Below, one piece after another: positions 55,501 to 63,584 of a stretch of 64,000 nucleotides of DNA (its first letter is position 1; the number at the start of each line of letters is the position of its first letter). This DNA comes from Parapedobacter indicus (GTDB lineage Bacteria; Bacteroidota; Bacteroidia; Sphingobacteriales; Sphingobacteriaceae). Location of the stretch: NCBI RefSeq assembly GCF_900113765.1, contig NZ_FOQO01000004.1, positions 186,001 through 250,000 of the forward strand, written 5' to 3'. Made by a program: the position numbers and the translations under genes. The notes beneath the pieces are model-generated. The model was not told the DNA's origin, searched no databases, and saw only the letters and a program-made list of their open reading frames with translations.

Positions 55501-56274
55501 CGCATCAATCTGCGTTTGGAGCTGGTCGAGGGTTTTTGCTAAATCGGCTTCCCGTGCTTTGAGGTCGGCCAGTTCTTCAGTCGTGAGGATGGCGATGCCT
55601 TCCTGCCTTTGCTGGAGTAGTTTGAGCTGTTCCTCTTCTTCGCGACAACGCTCATATACTTTCTTGGATAGCTCGGAATAGATGTGCGTGCCGGTGAGCT
55701 TTTCGAGCAGCGATGCCTTTTGGTCTTTGTCTGCTTTCAGGAATGCAGTGAAATCGCCCTGCGCCAAGAGTACCGAACGGATGAACTGCTCGTAGTTGAG
55801 ACCGACCAGCCTAGTGATCTCGGGCAGGAGCTCGGTTTTCTTGCCGCCGATGTCGCTGCCGGTTGTGAGATTCCGCAAGGTGGTACTGGCCTGTTGGAGG
55901 CTGCCATCTACCCTATTCCGCGCACGGCGTACGCTCCATGTGGCTCGGTAGTGCCGGCCGTCGATACCTACGAAATCAACCTCGGCGTAGCCTTCGGCCG
56001 TGCCATCGCGCAGAATGGCGCGCACGTCGCTCTGGTTGATGGTGCTGCCCTGTACGTCGGTAATCTCGATACCGATTTCGCGGGCCTGTGCATAACGCGG
56101 GGTTTTGGCATAGAGTGCAAGGCACAGCGCATCGAGGATCGTGGATTTGCCTGCACCGGTGGGCCCCGTAATGGCGAAGATACCGGCGGAACACAGGGGC
56201 TCCTGCGTGAAGTCGATTTCCGTAGTGCCTTCCAGCGAAGCGAGATTCTTGATACGTATGGCCAGTATCTTCAT
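52540..56274 (-). CDS. sbcC: Exonuclease subunit SbcC
   Basis: A 1244-residue SMC/Rad50-type ATPase that works with SbcD to open hairpins and degrade DNA ends. Walker A is GPTGAGKSTILDALCLALY (37-55), long heptad coiled coils lie on both sides of a zinc-hook CPVCG near residue 613, and the C-terminal lobe has LSGGESFLVSLALAL and LFIDEGFGSLD. Length and layout are normal. It overlaps sbcD by 4 bp (ATGA). GC content is visibly higher than in the block downstream. Confidence 0.96.
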   Translation of the reverse strand: MKILAIRIKNLASLEGTTEIDFTQEPLCSAGIFAITGPTGAGKSTILDALCLALYAKTPRYAQAREIGIEITDVQGSTINQSDVRAILRDGTAEGYAEVDFVGIDGRHYRATWSVRRARNRVDGSLQQASTTLRNLTTGSDIGGKKTELLPEITRLVGLNYEQFIRSVLLAQGDFTAFLKADKDQKASLLEKLTGTHIYSELSKKVYERCREEEEQLKLLQQRQEGIAILTTEELADLKAREADLAKTLDQLQTQIDATAKEIKWHDDLSHYQAQVNEAQHTLTERLAEKAQSAERETYLRQVEQVQPVRTSVDLYQEATERLIQRKQTSGEISSQQQLLAQQVNDATAAVTEATQHLEAQTSTLETAKPQLAEAAKLDIQLHAQQADLSKAQEQLQARQAKWAGSKQRLADKQQEADTLERQIETHRQWIDKRADRQPVAEHHTLIVAKLAEARKQLDTIDRAANDIARYEAQIQAKTTEHAEAIQRSENLAKQLNDAQAEVIMLRKDLTALPVSQLREESKALAAQLEALFAATALWRQLYRAQQDAQQQQQKIEDHKLDLKAKEIQLQDTDIALQAITEQRKASAAMLEKAMVAASADVETLRSQLTDGQPCPVCGSETHPYAHENPKLNHVLDELRKAHDAIEHTYSEHVAGHGQLSQAVPLLRQTIEQLDGEFAAKRSELDEHTRQWEQYAISQACADIEPAHKDTWLVDHAQKLTAAQGQVSKQLDQHQHSQDTLDQLQQTLQRLQAEHTASADAVKDLAHHLQTLKERLTNAKEEHTSGNANLEAILAAIQPHFPDDQWIASWKSQHEAFLQSVNKFAAEWKKTTEALDADRNNLKVSQATLTGIQKEEQDLAAEVTLAERDYADKQAILETFRASRLSLFNGEAVETIEARLKQRITEAQEQLNAKKQSQERLQIEKAQLDATAKETQHEITRLEKRAAELSGKIEQWLTDYSAKQQSRLDQATLQKLLTHPAEWIAEEREALSAIERAVTQATSVLDERTRQLTQHEQQRPSDEPLDTLQQRLQEQQASKLESQRDHNEIGFRLKQDESNKRQLGDLLATIQAKQLGVDNWSKLNDIIGSADGKKFRQVAQEYTLDVLLNYANVHLEVLSKRYRLQRIPNTLGLQVLDQDMGDEVRTVYSLSGGESFLVSLALALGLASLSASRMNVESLFIDEGFGSLDPNTLNIAMDALERLHNQGRKVGVISHVQEMTERIPVQIKVDKGQSGRSRAEVVGL

Positions 56275-57524
56275 GCCTCGTCTCCTTCTTTTTCGTAGAC
56301 CTGCTGAGCGACTTCGTTGAACAGCACCATCAGCTCCTCCGGCACGTTATTGGCATATTTTGCTTCATATACCTTGGTGAATACATCTATCGGTTTCATT
56401 GATTGGAGCTCGTCGGGCGAGATGGTCTGCTTTTGCTCGGCTGGGTTTTTCTGCACTGGATACCGTGTATCGATACGGGCGAGGCGTACGTGCTTATCTG
56501 CTATCGCCTGCTCGACTTTGTGACGGAGGCCAGGCTCGGGGGCATCCAGCAAGACGGATACCTGTAGATATGGGGCTGCCGTGCGGTCTTGGCTGGTTGA
56601 TAAAGGCAGTTGCTGCAGGGCGAGTAATGCTTCCTCTACGCGGCTGTGTACACTTGGCACTTTGAGCAACGGCACGGTAACGGGTACCTCAATGCCCCGG
56701 GGTGGCGTTGCCTGTCCGTCTTCAAGCGTAAACAGAATGACCTGGTGCTTATAATTAACCTCCGAAAATGACATCGGTAATGGACTGCCACAATACCGGA
56801 TATGCTCCTTGCCGCCGAGCCGCTGTGCCTTGTGGATGTGGCCTAAAGCGATATAGGTGATATCTTCGGGGAATGCGGATGCTGCTATGCACTCCACGCC
56901 GCCCATAATAAGCCGTTCGGCCTTGTCCATATCAGACGTCTCAGCGCCCCGTGCATGGAGGTGCCCCATGGCGATGATGGCCTGTCCCGGTTGCCGTTTG
57001 CTTTTAGTCGCTTCGTACAGATTGCGGTACAGCGCGGCGACGCCTTCCGCATAGGGATTGTCGCAATCGGTCAGCGAGGGATAGTCGCCCATGCGCAGGA
57101 ACGGAACGGCCATGCACCAGGCTTTGACATCCCCTTCTTTTGTGAGTGGGATGATGAGCTTGTCGACGTCGATATTACCCTGCTCATCTTTCGGCACCGC
57201 GCCGATGATGTGGATATTGGACGATTCGAGCAGCGGCTTCGGCGCTTCCAGCCGTGACGCGGAGTCGTGGTTGCCAGCAGTAACGATAATCTGGATATCC
57301 GGGCAGGCTTTGCTAGCCCTATTGAGAAACGTGTAGAATTGCCGGATGGTGGCAGCAGATGGATTGGACAGGTCGAACACATCGCCACTGATGAGCAGCA
57401 CATCCACCGCTTCCCGCTGCAACGTCTGCACCAGCCAATCCAGAAATTGCTGGTGCTCGTAGGTGCGGTCGTACTCGTGGAAAAGCTGGCCCAAGTGCCA
57501 GTCGGCGGTGTGGAGGATGTTCAT
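56271..57524 (-). CDS. sbcD: Exonuclease subunit SbcD
   Basis: A 417-residue Mre11-type calcineurin-like nuclease, partner of SbcC. Metal-binding motifs are complete: TADWHLG (6-12), ISGDVFD (45-51), TAGNHDS (82-88), AMGHLHARG and ALGHIHKAQ. The C-terminal capping region is of usual size. It is the first gene of the sbcDC operon, which may read on into the four defence-like genes. Confidence 0.96.
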   Translation of the reverse strand: MNILHTADWHLGQLFHEYDRTYEHQQFLDWLVQTLQREAVDVLLISGDVFDLSNPSAATIRQFYTFLNRASKACPDIQIIVTAGNHDSASRLEAPKPLLESSNIHIIGAVPKDEQGNIDVDKLIIPLTKEGDVKAWCMAVPFLRMGDYPSLTDCDNPYAEGVAALYRNLYEATKSKRQPGQAIIAMGHLHARGAETSDMDKAERLIMGGVECIAASAFPEDITYIALGHIHKAQRLGGKEHIRYCGSPLPMSFSEVNYKHQVILFTLEDGQATPPRGIEVPVTVPLLKVPSVHSRVEEALLALQQLPLSTSQDRTAAPYLQVSVLLDAPEPGLRHKVEQAIADKHVRLARIDTRYPVQKNPAEQKQTISPDELQSMKPIDVFTKVYEAKYANNVPEELMVLFNEVAQQVYEKEGDEA

Positions 57525-57583
57525 TCGTATTTTTTGTCGTGTTTTCTTAATTTCTTCTGTTCGGCTTACTTACTTCGATTTAT

Positions 57584-57800
57584 TAGTGATGCCCGGAGAG
57601 AGACTCGAACTCTCACCGCTTTATACTTGCTTACGGCTTACAAACCTTACACGCCCCATACCCATTCTTAACCGCTTCTTTCTTCGTGGTCTTGATCTGG
57701 CTTTTGCTCAGATACCGGCACCCTGTCTTGTGGTACTTCTCCCCGGTTTTGGTGATGTATACCGTGGCGTCCTTCTGTTCAGCGGTGGTATAAGCAACTA
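57584..57800. repeat. Direct repeat, copy 1 (about 215 bp)
   Basis: Nearly identical to 59599-59814, offset by 2015 bp. It begins TAGTGATGCCCGGAGAG, includes a tRNA-Leu-like 3' end and the 3' two thirds of the small Cys-rich gene. Differences are scattered point changes plus one single-base deletion in the other copy. Together the copies bound a 2-kb segment. Confidence 0.9.
57590..57616 (-). tRNA. tRNA-Leu-like 3' fragment (T arm and acceptor 3' strand)
   Basis: On the minus strand this reads GTGAGAGTTCGAGTC then TCTCTCCGGGCA: a T-stem/loop with the GTTCGAGTC loop and the 3' acceptor strand as in tRNA-Leu. Where the tRNA 5' part should be there is the small Cys-rich gene instead, so this is a fragment, as left at integration sites of elements that target tRNA 3' ends. 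Confidence 0.6.
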
Positions 57801-57876
57801 CCCTACCCTGCACATCCGAAGCCGCAGGCAGCAAAAGCCCGAAGACGAGAAAAAGGTAAAGGATACGCTTACGCAT
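57631..57876 (-). CDS. Small exported Cys-rich protein
   Basis: An 81-residue protein with a signal peptide (MRKRILYLFLVFGLLLPAAS) and a domain with YHKTGCRYL and ACKVCKP, the motif found at the C-terminus of several secreted nucleases and Ada-like metal-binding modules: three Cys and one His could bind zinc. It may be a free-standing version of that module. A frameshifted partial copy lies 2 kb downstream within the second direct repeat. Confidence 0.65.
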   Translation of the reverse strand: MRKRILYLFLVFGLLLPAASDVQGRVVAYTTAEQKDATVYITKTGEKYHKTGCRYLSKSQIKTTKKEAVKNGYGACKVCKP

Positions 57877-58020
57877 GATGGTTTGTGTCGGTTTCTTGAT
57901 TAACGGTTAGCGGTTAGTGAATTCGGTTATTGATTATATGGTATTATTGATTTATTACTTGTTTTTCTTAGGCCCATTGGCTTATAAAGGTAATTATAAC
58001 ATGCAAGGTAAAACATCGGA

Positions 58021-58359
58021 TTGAGAATTACAAATTTTGATTACCCAAAGGTAACCGTAGGAATGGTGAGGACATTACGGGAAACCGGAAATGTAAAAAG
58101 CAATAATTCTGACCTCGCCATCCGGAACGCTACCATTGCAGCAAAAAAATGGATTTTTTACCGCTCTTTGCTATCAATCAAGTTAGAACGCTACGTAGAA
58201 CTGTTCGTGAAAAGCGGATCACATACACTATTGGGAAAAGGCTGGCATACTCGTATTCGACCGCAAGGTCTAGTATTCGAACAAGGCGATTGCTTTCAGA
58301 GGCGCTATAAAATTAGCTTTAAGGGGACTAAAAATAACTTAATTGCAATTTTGACATAA
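58021..58359 (+). CDS. Hypothetical protein, 112 aa, uncertain
   Basis: An open frame with a TTG start and basic, helical composition (SLLSIKLERYVELFVKSGSH). No signal peptide, no family recognised and no clear ribosome site. It is kept because nothing else occupies this stretch and the composition is protein-like; it could be spurious. Confidence 0.3.
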   Translation: MRITNFDYPKVTVGMVRTLRETGNVKSNNSDLAIRNATIAAKKWIFYRSLLSIKLERYVELFVKSGSHTLLGKGWHTRIRPQGLVFEQGDCFQRRYKISFKGTKNNLIAILT

Positions 58360-58366
58360 GATAAAC

Positions 58367-58607
58367 GATTTATTTTCGGTTATCTTGTTGTTTTTTTACA
58401 GCATGAATTTAAAGGTATCATTTCAGGAACTCGCTGCGTTGCAAATGGAAATGCTATCCAAGCAATCACCGATTTCATTAAAAAAAGCAACGCAGCAGGT
58501 ATTAACGCTAAAAAAGACAAGCTCGTCAAAGACCAAGAAGCAACGGCAATCCTAACATACGCAGATAGCAATGATTACATAAACCCCCAGTTGGTTTTTT
58601 TTCATTG
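58367..58607 (+). pseudogene. Possible remnant of a coding sequence
   Basis: An open frame without a start codon that reads FKGIISGTRCVANGNAIQAI, then a Lys-rich helix and ILTYADSNDYINPQLVF before a stop. Composition is convincingly protein-like, but the family is unknown and the 5' part is missing. It is probably the tail of a gene lost in rearrangement of this repeat-bounded segment. Confidence 0.3.
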
Positions 58608-58690
58608 ACACGGTATTCTTTCTCATGCCTGCATTTTATCATTAGAAACAACTATTTTCTGGACACCTTCAATAGGTATATATTTATTGC

Positions 58691-59233
58691 ATGCTTACAG
58701 CGATTCACACATCACGGAAACTTGAAAAACTCATAAAAAAGTGGGTGGTTCCACAAACGCACAATATCGAAAATGCACCCCTGGGAAAATGGAACGCTAC
58801 CGTCTTCTTTGTAGATCGAAAAAAATGCTGGCTCATAACGAATGCTAAAACACAGTACCACGTCATTCTGCCTGACGTCAAAGCTGCCGACATAGCTGAT
58901 ATTGATCGGATATTTAAGCGGGCTTTTTATGCACAACTGCAATATGATGGCATTTCTATTTCCCTGGACAATGTTAATCGCCTGTTGAATGATGTTCACC
59001 TCTATCCTACCGATAACGACAGAAGCTCAACCGCGTATCAAAACCAGCGATTACTCGATTTGGATTACTGGAAACACGAATATCAAGGTCTGGAATATAT
59101 GCCAATCCGTGATTTGACTAACCGGATCAACAAAACCCCGATTAACCTGACCTCTAAAAAGAGGTTTAGCGGTTATACCGATGCATTGACTGAGATGAGA
59201 CGACTGTTGGACACCCATGCTATGGGCGAATGA
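58691..59233 (+). CDS. DUF6933-like protein
   Basis: A 180-residue soluble protein that resembles the DUF6933 family: the N-terminal beta-rich part contains KWNATVFFVDRKKCWLITNA and the C-terminal part DVHLYPTDNDRSSTAYQNQR then LLDLDYWKHEY. Its function is unknown; such genes often sit in accessory or phage/plasmid-like regions. It lies inside the 2-kb repeat-bounded segment and is the largest gene there. Confidence 0.65.
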   Translation: MLTAIHTSRKLEKLIKKWVVPQTHNIENAPLGKWNATVFFVDRKKCWLITNAKTQYHVILPDVKAADIADIDRIFKRAFYAQLQYDGISISLDNVNRLLNDVHLYPTDNDRSSTAYQNQRLLDLDYWKHEYQGLEYMPIRDLTNRINKTPINLTSKKRFSGYTDALTEMRRLLDTHAMGE

Positions 59234-59283
59234 TGCGGTTGCCTCGGTTTTTTTCGAACATGCAAATTGTCATGTCGGCGATA

Positions 59284-59508
59284 TTACAATTGAGACACGG
59301 CAATCTCCGACAATGTTTCGCTTGTAAAATTGTGCATACCACTTAACCAATTGGTAATTTCCGACGGATGCTTGCCTACACAGTCGGTAAAATCCGATTT
59401 GCTCAAACCACGCTGTCTGATTAAATCATCCAATTCAGCAGCCAGCTTCATTTTGACTGCTGTTTGTGTTTTTTCTGCGAGGGTCAATTCGCCCAATGAT
59501 CTCGCCAA
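59284..59508 (-). CDS. Small XRE-family HTH protein (antitoxin-like)
   Basis: A 74-residue protein with the HTH LDDLIRQRGLSKSDFTDCVG, then KHPSEITNWLSGMHNF, typical of Bacteroidota XRE antitoxins. The frame opens with TTG at 59508 directly after a stop codon; the first ATG is 57 bp further in, so the 5' end may be damaged. It lacks the usual C-terminal residues after the HTH. No toxin gene is adjacent. It is related to the degraded XRE gene at 44.0 kb. Confidence 0.6.
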   Translation of the reverse strand: MARSLGELTLAEKTQTAVKMKLAAELDDLIRQRGLSKSDFTDCVGKHPSEITNWLSGMHNFTSETLSEIAVSQL

Positions 59509-59598
59509 TTATTGAACTACTGATTTTCCTTGCTTTTTTAGTAGTCTTCATCTACAACAGATTTAAATCCCCTTCCAATTCCGAGGGCCACCATATAC

Positions 59599-59814
59599 AT
59601 AGTAATGCCCGGAGAGAGACTCGAACTCTCACCGCTTTATGCTTGCTTACGGCTTACACACCTTACACGCCCCATACCCATTCTTAACCGCTTCTTTCTT
59701 CGTGGTCTTAATCTGGCTTTTACTCAGATACCGACATCCAGCCTTGTGGTACTTCTCCCCCGATTTGTGATATATACCGTGGCATCCTTTTGCTCGGCGA
59801 TGGTATAAGCGGCT
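59599..59814. repeat. Direct repeat, copy 2 (about 215 bp)
   Basis: Second copy of 57584-57800. It again starts TAGTAATGCCCGGAGAG and carries the same tRNA-Leu-like 3' end (59605-59631, minus strand). After about 59815 the copies diverge. It has one base fewer near 59760. Confidence 0.9.
59605..59631 (-). tRNA. tRNA-Leu-like 3' fragment, second copy
   Basis: Same 27-base T arm and acceptor 3' strand as at 57590-57616, with no tRNA 5' half next to it. The pair marks the ends of the 2-kb segment as att-like sites. Confidence 0.6.
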
Positions 59815-59830
59815 GCCATACCCATTCTTT
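59647..59830 (-). pseudogene. Partial, frameshifted copy of the small Cys-rich gene
   Basis: The C-terminal part is intact (KSGEKYHKAGCRYLSKSQIK to ACKVCKP) and nearly identical to the full copy, but one missing base near 59760 shifts the frame ahead of it, and the signal-peptide region is replaced by unrelated sequence. It cannot be exported as it stands. Confidence 0.75.
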
Positions 59831-59907
59831 AGAATACACACACGCATATTGATCCATTTGCATCCTAAAAACTTAAGTCCTATCTTTGTTAAACAACAGA
59901 ATAAGCG

Positions 59908-60138
59908 ATGGCAACACTCACGGTAAATATTGAGGACCAAGGAGCTGAGCTAAAAGTACGTGCGCTCTTGGATAAATTGGGATTGAATTATTCTATCAAT
60001 ATGGATAATACACTCTACAATTGGTGGGAGGATGAGCTGTTGGTGGAGGAACTGGATAGGCGCTCGGAAGATTTAAAATCCGGCAGGGATAAAGGTGTTT
60101 CTTTTGCCGAAGTAAAGCAGCGTCTACTCTCCAAATAA
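59908..60138 (+). CDS. Antitoxin of RelE/ParE-type pair
   Basis: A 76-residue acidic protein preceding a RelE/ParE toxin by 20 bp. The N-terminal strand (MATLTVNIEDQG) and C-terminal helix (SFAEVKQRLLSK) fit small Bacteroidota antitoxins of the addiction-module type, in which the C-terminus wraps the toxin. No strong DNA-binding motif is visible. Confidence 0.75.
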   Translation: MATLTVNIEDQGAELKVRALLDKLGLNYSINMDNTLYNWWEDELLVEELDRRSEDLKSGRDKGVSFAEVKQRLLSK

Positions 60139-60158
60139 AAAGCGCAGCAGCCTGAACC

Positions 60159-60461
60159 GTGCCCAATACCGTTATTATATCTTCACTCGCTGAAAAGGAA
60201 TTGCAGGATTCCTTCGATTGGTATGAAGAGCAACGGATCGGGTTGGGTAAGCGATTCCTAAACCAAATTGAGGCCTCAATAGCTGCTGTAGCTAATAATC
60301 CGAAGTCATATCCGGTAAAAGTCGGCCCTTACCGTCAGTATGTGGTATCGACATTTCCTTTTGTAATTGTTTACGAATACATCGCCGAAGGGGAACTTGT
60401 ATATATTCTACATATATTCCATGCAAGCCAGAGTCCTGTTAAAAAATTAAGAAGGAGATAA
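60159..60461 (+). CDS. RelE/ParE-family toxin
   Basis: A 100-residue basic protein starting at GTG. The fold signature is clear: AEKELQDSFDWYEEQRIGLG, FLNQIEASIAAVANNPKSYP, YRQYVVSTFPFVIVYEY and ILHIFHASQSP. This subgroup is ParE-like (often gyrase-directed) rather than a ribosomal RelE nuclease, but the target is not certain. It forms a two-gene operon with the upstream antitoxin. Confidence 0.88.
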   Translation: MPNTVIISSLAEKELQDSFDWYEEQRIGLGKRFLNQIEASIAAVANNPKSYPVKVGPYRQYVVSTFPFVIVYEYIAEGELVYILHIFHASQSPVKKLRRR

Positions 60462-60615
60462 TCTCCAAGCTTAATCACAGGCATAGGTGGTTTCGATATG
60501 CTTTTTCCGATCCAGCTCCCGAGCAACAAGCTAATCTCTTAAAATAATTGCTATACTTCAATATTTTCGTAAATTATATCCCGTTATTTTGTCGTCGAGT
60601 ACGAACCTTATAAAC

Positions 60616-62091
60616 ATGACACTTCAAACATTACCTTTTAGTACACTCATTGCAGTTGACAGACGGTCCACAACTCCTATATTCAGGCAGGTCGCAAACA
60701 GCTTGATAGAATTGATCAAAAGTGGAAAAATAAAACCTGGTTATCAATTGCCAGCAAGTCGGGATATGGCGTCAATGCTAAAACTAAACCGTACAACGGT
60801 AGTTGCTGCTTATGAGGAATTGCAAGCTCAGGGTTGGTTTGAAGTGATAGAACGGAGGGGCAACTTCGTTGCGCGACAATTGCCTGTAATGAATCCGAAA
60901 TCGTTCGGGGTGAGCTCTTCAGATAAATTCTTATCGCAGCAGCAAGAGATCTTTTACCGACAGGTTGCTGCTCGCCAACCGGTAACAAGGCAGCTAAAGC
61001 CTTACCAGTTGATGATTAATGATGGTTATCCTGATGCGAGGATTGCGCCTTTAGATTTGATAATCGATCGGTACAAATTTTTGTCAAAAAGAACGAATAT
61101 CCACAGTAAATTATTAGCCGACGGATCGCACGGAAGCAATTCGTTGAGAACGGAACTTGCGTTGTTTTTGTCGAAAACCAGGGCTTTGAATATCACTCCT
61201 GAGCAAGTTCTGGTGACCCACGGGGCACAATTAGCTATTTCTGTTGCTGCAAGTATGATTCTACGGCCTGGCAGTACTGTTATTGTCGGCGACGTAAACT
61301 ATGTTTTAGCTGATAGACTTTTTGAGCAGTTGGGTGCTCAGCTTATAAAGGTTAAAGTTGATCAAGATGGCATTGATGTCGATGCAATTGCGCGCATCTG
61401 TAAACAATCAAAGCCTAGCCTCTTGTACATTATTCCCCACCACCATCACCCGACGACTGTCACACTCAGTGCTGAAAGGCGAGTCAAACTTTTAGATATC
61501 ATTCGCCGTTACCGTCTTCCTGTAATCGAAGATGATTACGACTATGATTTTCATTATGAAAATGCACCGATATTACCCTTAGCCAGTGCAGAACACGATG
61601 GCTATGTTCTTTACGTTGGATCAATTTCTAAAACGTTGGCTCCAACGATCAGGCTGGGGTATTTGATTGGGGGAGAGAATTTCATATGGCAGGCAGCTAA
61701 ACTCAAACAGGTGCTGGATATCCGGGGCGACGTACTATTTGAAGAATCTGTTGCCCACCTTTTCGATATGGGTGAAATGCAAAGACATCTGCGACGATCG
61801 GTAAAGCTGTACAAGAAGAGGCGCGATGACTTCTGCGAGATTTTAAGGGCTTCTATTGGAACTGTTGCCAATTTCAATCATCCAAATGGAGGAATGGCGG
61901 TTTGGACCTTGTTTGATCCCGAATATTCCATATCCCACCTCTCAGAAAGGCTAGCCCACCGGGGTATTTATATGAACGATGGAAGCCTTCACAAATACAG
62001 AATTGATGTCAACGGAATAAGGTTTGGCTTTGCTTCCTTGAATTCAAACGAAATGGAAACTTTCGGCCAAGCCCTTAAAGAATCTATATAA
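60616..62091 (+). CDS. MocR-type regulator (GntR HTH + aminotransferase)
   Basis: A 491-residue MocR/PdxR-type regulator. The N-terminal GntR winged helix has IFRQVANSLIELIKSGKIKP and LPASRDMASMLKLNRTTVVA; the fold-type-I aminotransferase part has VLVTHGAQLAISVAASMIL, VIEDDYDYDFHYE and the PLP lysine in YVGSISKTLAPTIRLGYL. ATG 60616 is preferred to the TTG nine codons upstream, near which a weak -7 box lies. Targets of these factors usually lie beside them; the convergent NmrA-like gene is a possible candidate. Confidence 0.92.
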   Translation: MTLQTLPFSTLIAVDRRSTTPIFRQVANSLIELIKSGKIKPGYQLPASRDMASMLKLNRTTVVAAYEELQAQGWFEVIERRGNFVARQLPVMNPKSFGVSSSDKFLSQQQEIFYRQVAARQPVTRQLKPYQLMINDGYPDARIAPLDLIIDRYKFLSKRTNIHSKLLADGSHGSNSLRTELALFLSKTRALNITPEQVLVTHGAQLAISVAASMILRPGSTVIVGDVNYVLADRLFEQLGAQLIKVKVDQDGIDVDAIARICKQSKPSLLYIIPHHHHPTTVTLSAERRVKLLDIIRRYRLPVIEDDYDYDFHYENAPILPLASAEHDGYVLYVGSISKTLAPTIRLGYLIGGENFIWQAAKLKQVLDIRGDVLFEESVAHLFDMGEMQRHLRRSVKLYKKRRDDFCEILRASIGTVANFNHPNGGMAVWTLFDPEYSISHLSERLAHRGIYMNDGSLHKYRIDVNGIRFGFASLNSNEMETFGQALKESI

Positions 62092-62097
62092 GCTTCC

Positions 62098-62841
62098 CTA
62101 TTGTGTTCTTTTCCAGTCATCGAACCTTATCTTACCCGAATAGAACTCGCCAGAGGGAACTAGGCCTGATTTTGAAATGCTATGGAACATGTATTTGTCA
62201 TCCTGATTAGATACTACAACTTTATCTTCGCCTTTCGCCTTCAAATAGCTTTCCACGAAATCGCTCATCAAGCCGCGGTCAGGTCCGGCTATCTCCACTA
62301 TCTTGTTTTTTGGTTGCTCCAAAGCGAACCTTACCACATAATTTACCACGTCCTGCAACGCTATCGGCTGATAGTCAATTGTCGAGACGTGGACGTTCCG
62401 GCCTTCACCCTGAACAGCGATAATGGTTCCTATATGCTCATGGAATTGGGTCGAGCGGATGATAGTATAAGGTATGCCGGATTCAACTAAGGCATCTTCC
62501 TGATACTTTTTTGCTTGCAGGTATCCTATATGTTGTGCCCGATCTGTTCCGACAATAGAAAGTACCAGATGATGCTTGATATGCGCAAGCTTCTCTGCCC
62601 CAATGAGGTGTTTAGCGGCCGTACGAAAAAAATCTAAAGCGATTTGATCATCTGGTGATTTTGAATTGGAAAGATCAATTACAATTTCGGTTCCATCCAA
62701 AGCTTCTTTAAGACCTTCTCCCGTCAAGATATCAATGCCGGCTGAGGGTGCTCCTACGATTACCTCATTACCCATAATTTCCAATTTTTCACACACTCCC
62801 TTGCCGACCTGGCCGCTTCCTCCGATTACTAAAATTTTCAT
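62098..62841 (-). CDS. NmrA-like/SDR-type NAD(P)-binding protein
   Basis: A 247-residue atypical short-chain dehydrogenase. The Rossmann motif GGSGQVGKGV (6-15), VIDLSNSKSP, and the segment IPYTIIRSTQFHEHIG are typical of NmrA/NAD(P)H-binding proteins that act as reductases or redox sensors. The classical YxxxK is not obvious. It is full length and converges on the MocR gene with 6 bp between them. Confidence 0.88.
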   Translation of the reverse strand: MKILVIGGSGQVGKGVCEKLEIMGNEVIVGAPSAGIDILTGEGLKEALDGTEIVIDLSNSKSPDDQIALDFFRTAAKHLIGAEKLAHIKHHLVLSIVGTDRAQHIGYLQAKKYQEDALVESGIPYTIIRSTQFHEHIGTIIAVQGEGRNVHVSTIDYQPIALQDVVNYVVRFALEQPKNKIVEIAGPDRGLMSDFVESYLKAKGEDKVVVSNQDDKYMFHSISKSGLVPSGEFYSGKIRFDDWKRTQ

Positions 62842-62960
62842 GATTAAACTATTTAATAAAACTTGTTGAAATAAAAACAGATTTCATTTATCAATGCGAG
62901 CTACCGTCTTATTGATTTACAAAAAAAGAGATAAAATAGACGACGATGACCATCCACTAT

Positions 62961-63335
62961 TCAGATTTGCGGCAGTCCAGGTCCTAACATTAGTGTTTTG
63001 AACTTGGTGGCCAACGGTTTAAGGTCTTCTCCCGTCCATAAAAACGAAGATTGGATTTTGGAAAGCCCGATCAAAGAAATGATCCCTTCCTCGGTGACTA
63101 CCTTGTAGCCGCTCGATTTCTGCGATTTAAGGGTAAGGTCAAGTGATCCATTGGCCAGATCTATTACCGGTACTTTCGCATCGGCCTGGAACGAAATGGA
63201 GTAAGTGGAGGTGAAAAATTTTTCGTCTTTCGTATTGTCTGTCCGGTATTTGATCTTAAAATCTTTCAGTTCGGCTAGTTCGGAAATGGTTATGAGTCGC
63301 CCAGCTTCACGGGGAATCCAGACTCCATACGCCAT
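62961..63335 (-). CDS. Hypothetical protein, 124 aa, possibly 5'-damaged
   Basis: A beta-rich protein (FFTSTYSISFQADAKVPVID, SSGYKVVTEEGIISLIGLS) with no family I recognise. It begins at an ATG without a good ribosome site. A different frame just upstream encodes a lipobox-like stretch (CLGLLGCRKEKSES) that would make a sensible N-terminus, so a frameshift near 63.33 kb may have cut the signal peptide off. Confidence 0.45.
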   Translation of the reverse strand: MAYGVWIPREAGRLITISELAELKDFKIKYRTDNTKDEKFFTSTYSISFQADAKVPVIDLANGSLDLTLKSQKSSGYKVVTEEGIISLIGLSKIQSSFLWTGEDLKPLATKFKTLMLGPGLPQI

Positions 63336-63539
63336 ACATTACTTTCTGATTTTTCTTTGCGGCATCCGAGTAAACCCAGGCAATTGAATTTGATAGGATT
63401 AGTTCTTTTAGGTGAATACGTGATTAATTGATCTTGGTATAAAAGTTCGTGGTTGAAGTTGGTTGTCGAATACTCAGTATTGGGTATTTTTTGGGGTGTA
63501 TGGGTGGAGGATAAATTGTTGGTGGGGTTGGTTGTAAAC

Positions 63540-63564
63540 AAAAAAGCCACCGCAAGCGGTGGCT
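63540..63564 (-). terminator. Rho-independent terminator
   Basis: Stem AGCCACCGC / GCGGTGGCT with a two-base loop, followed on the minus strand by a run of T. It lies 20 bp beyond the stop of the Rpn-type nuclease fragment and should terminate it. The 204 bp between it and the upstream hypothetical gene hold nothing else I can see. Confidence 0.88.
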
Positions 63565-63584
63565 CTGTTCGGTTATAAGGAAAG

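Noticed and set aside
57590..57616. Complete tRNA-Leu gene
   Set aside because: Only the T arm and acceptor 3' strand are present; the D arm, anticodon arm and 5' acceptor strand are missing in both copies.
59466..59687. 73-aa plus-strand frame with a hydrophobic segment
   Set aside because: It overlaps the XRE gene and runs antisense through the tRNA-like fragment and repeat, so it is more likely chance.
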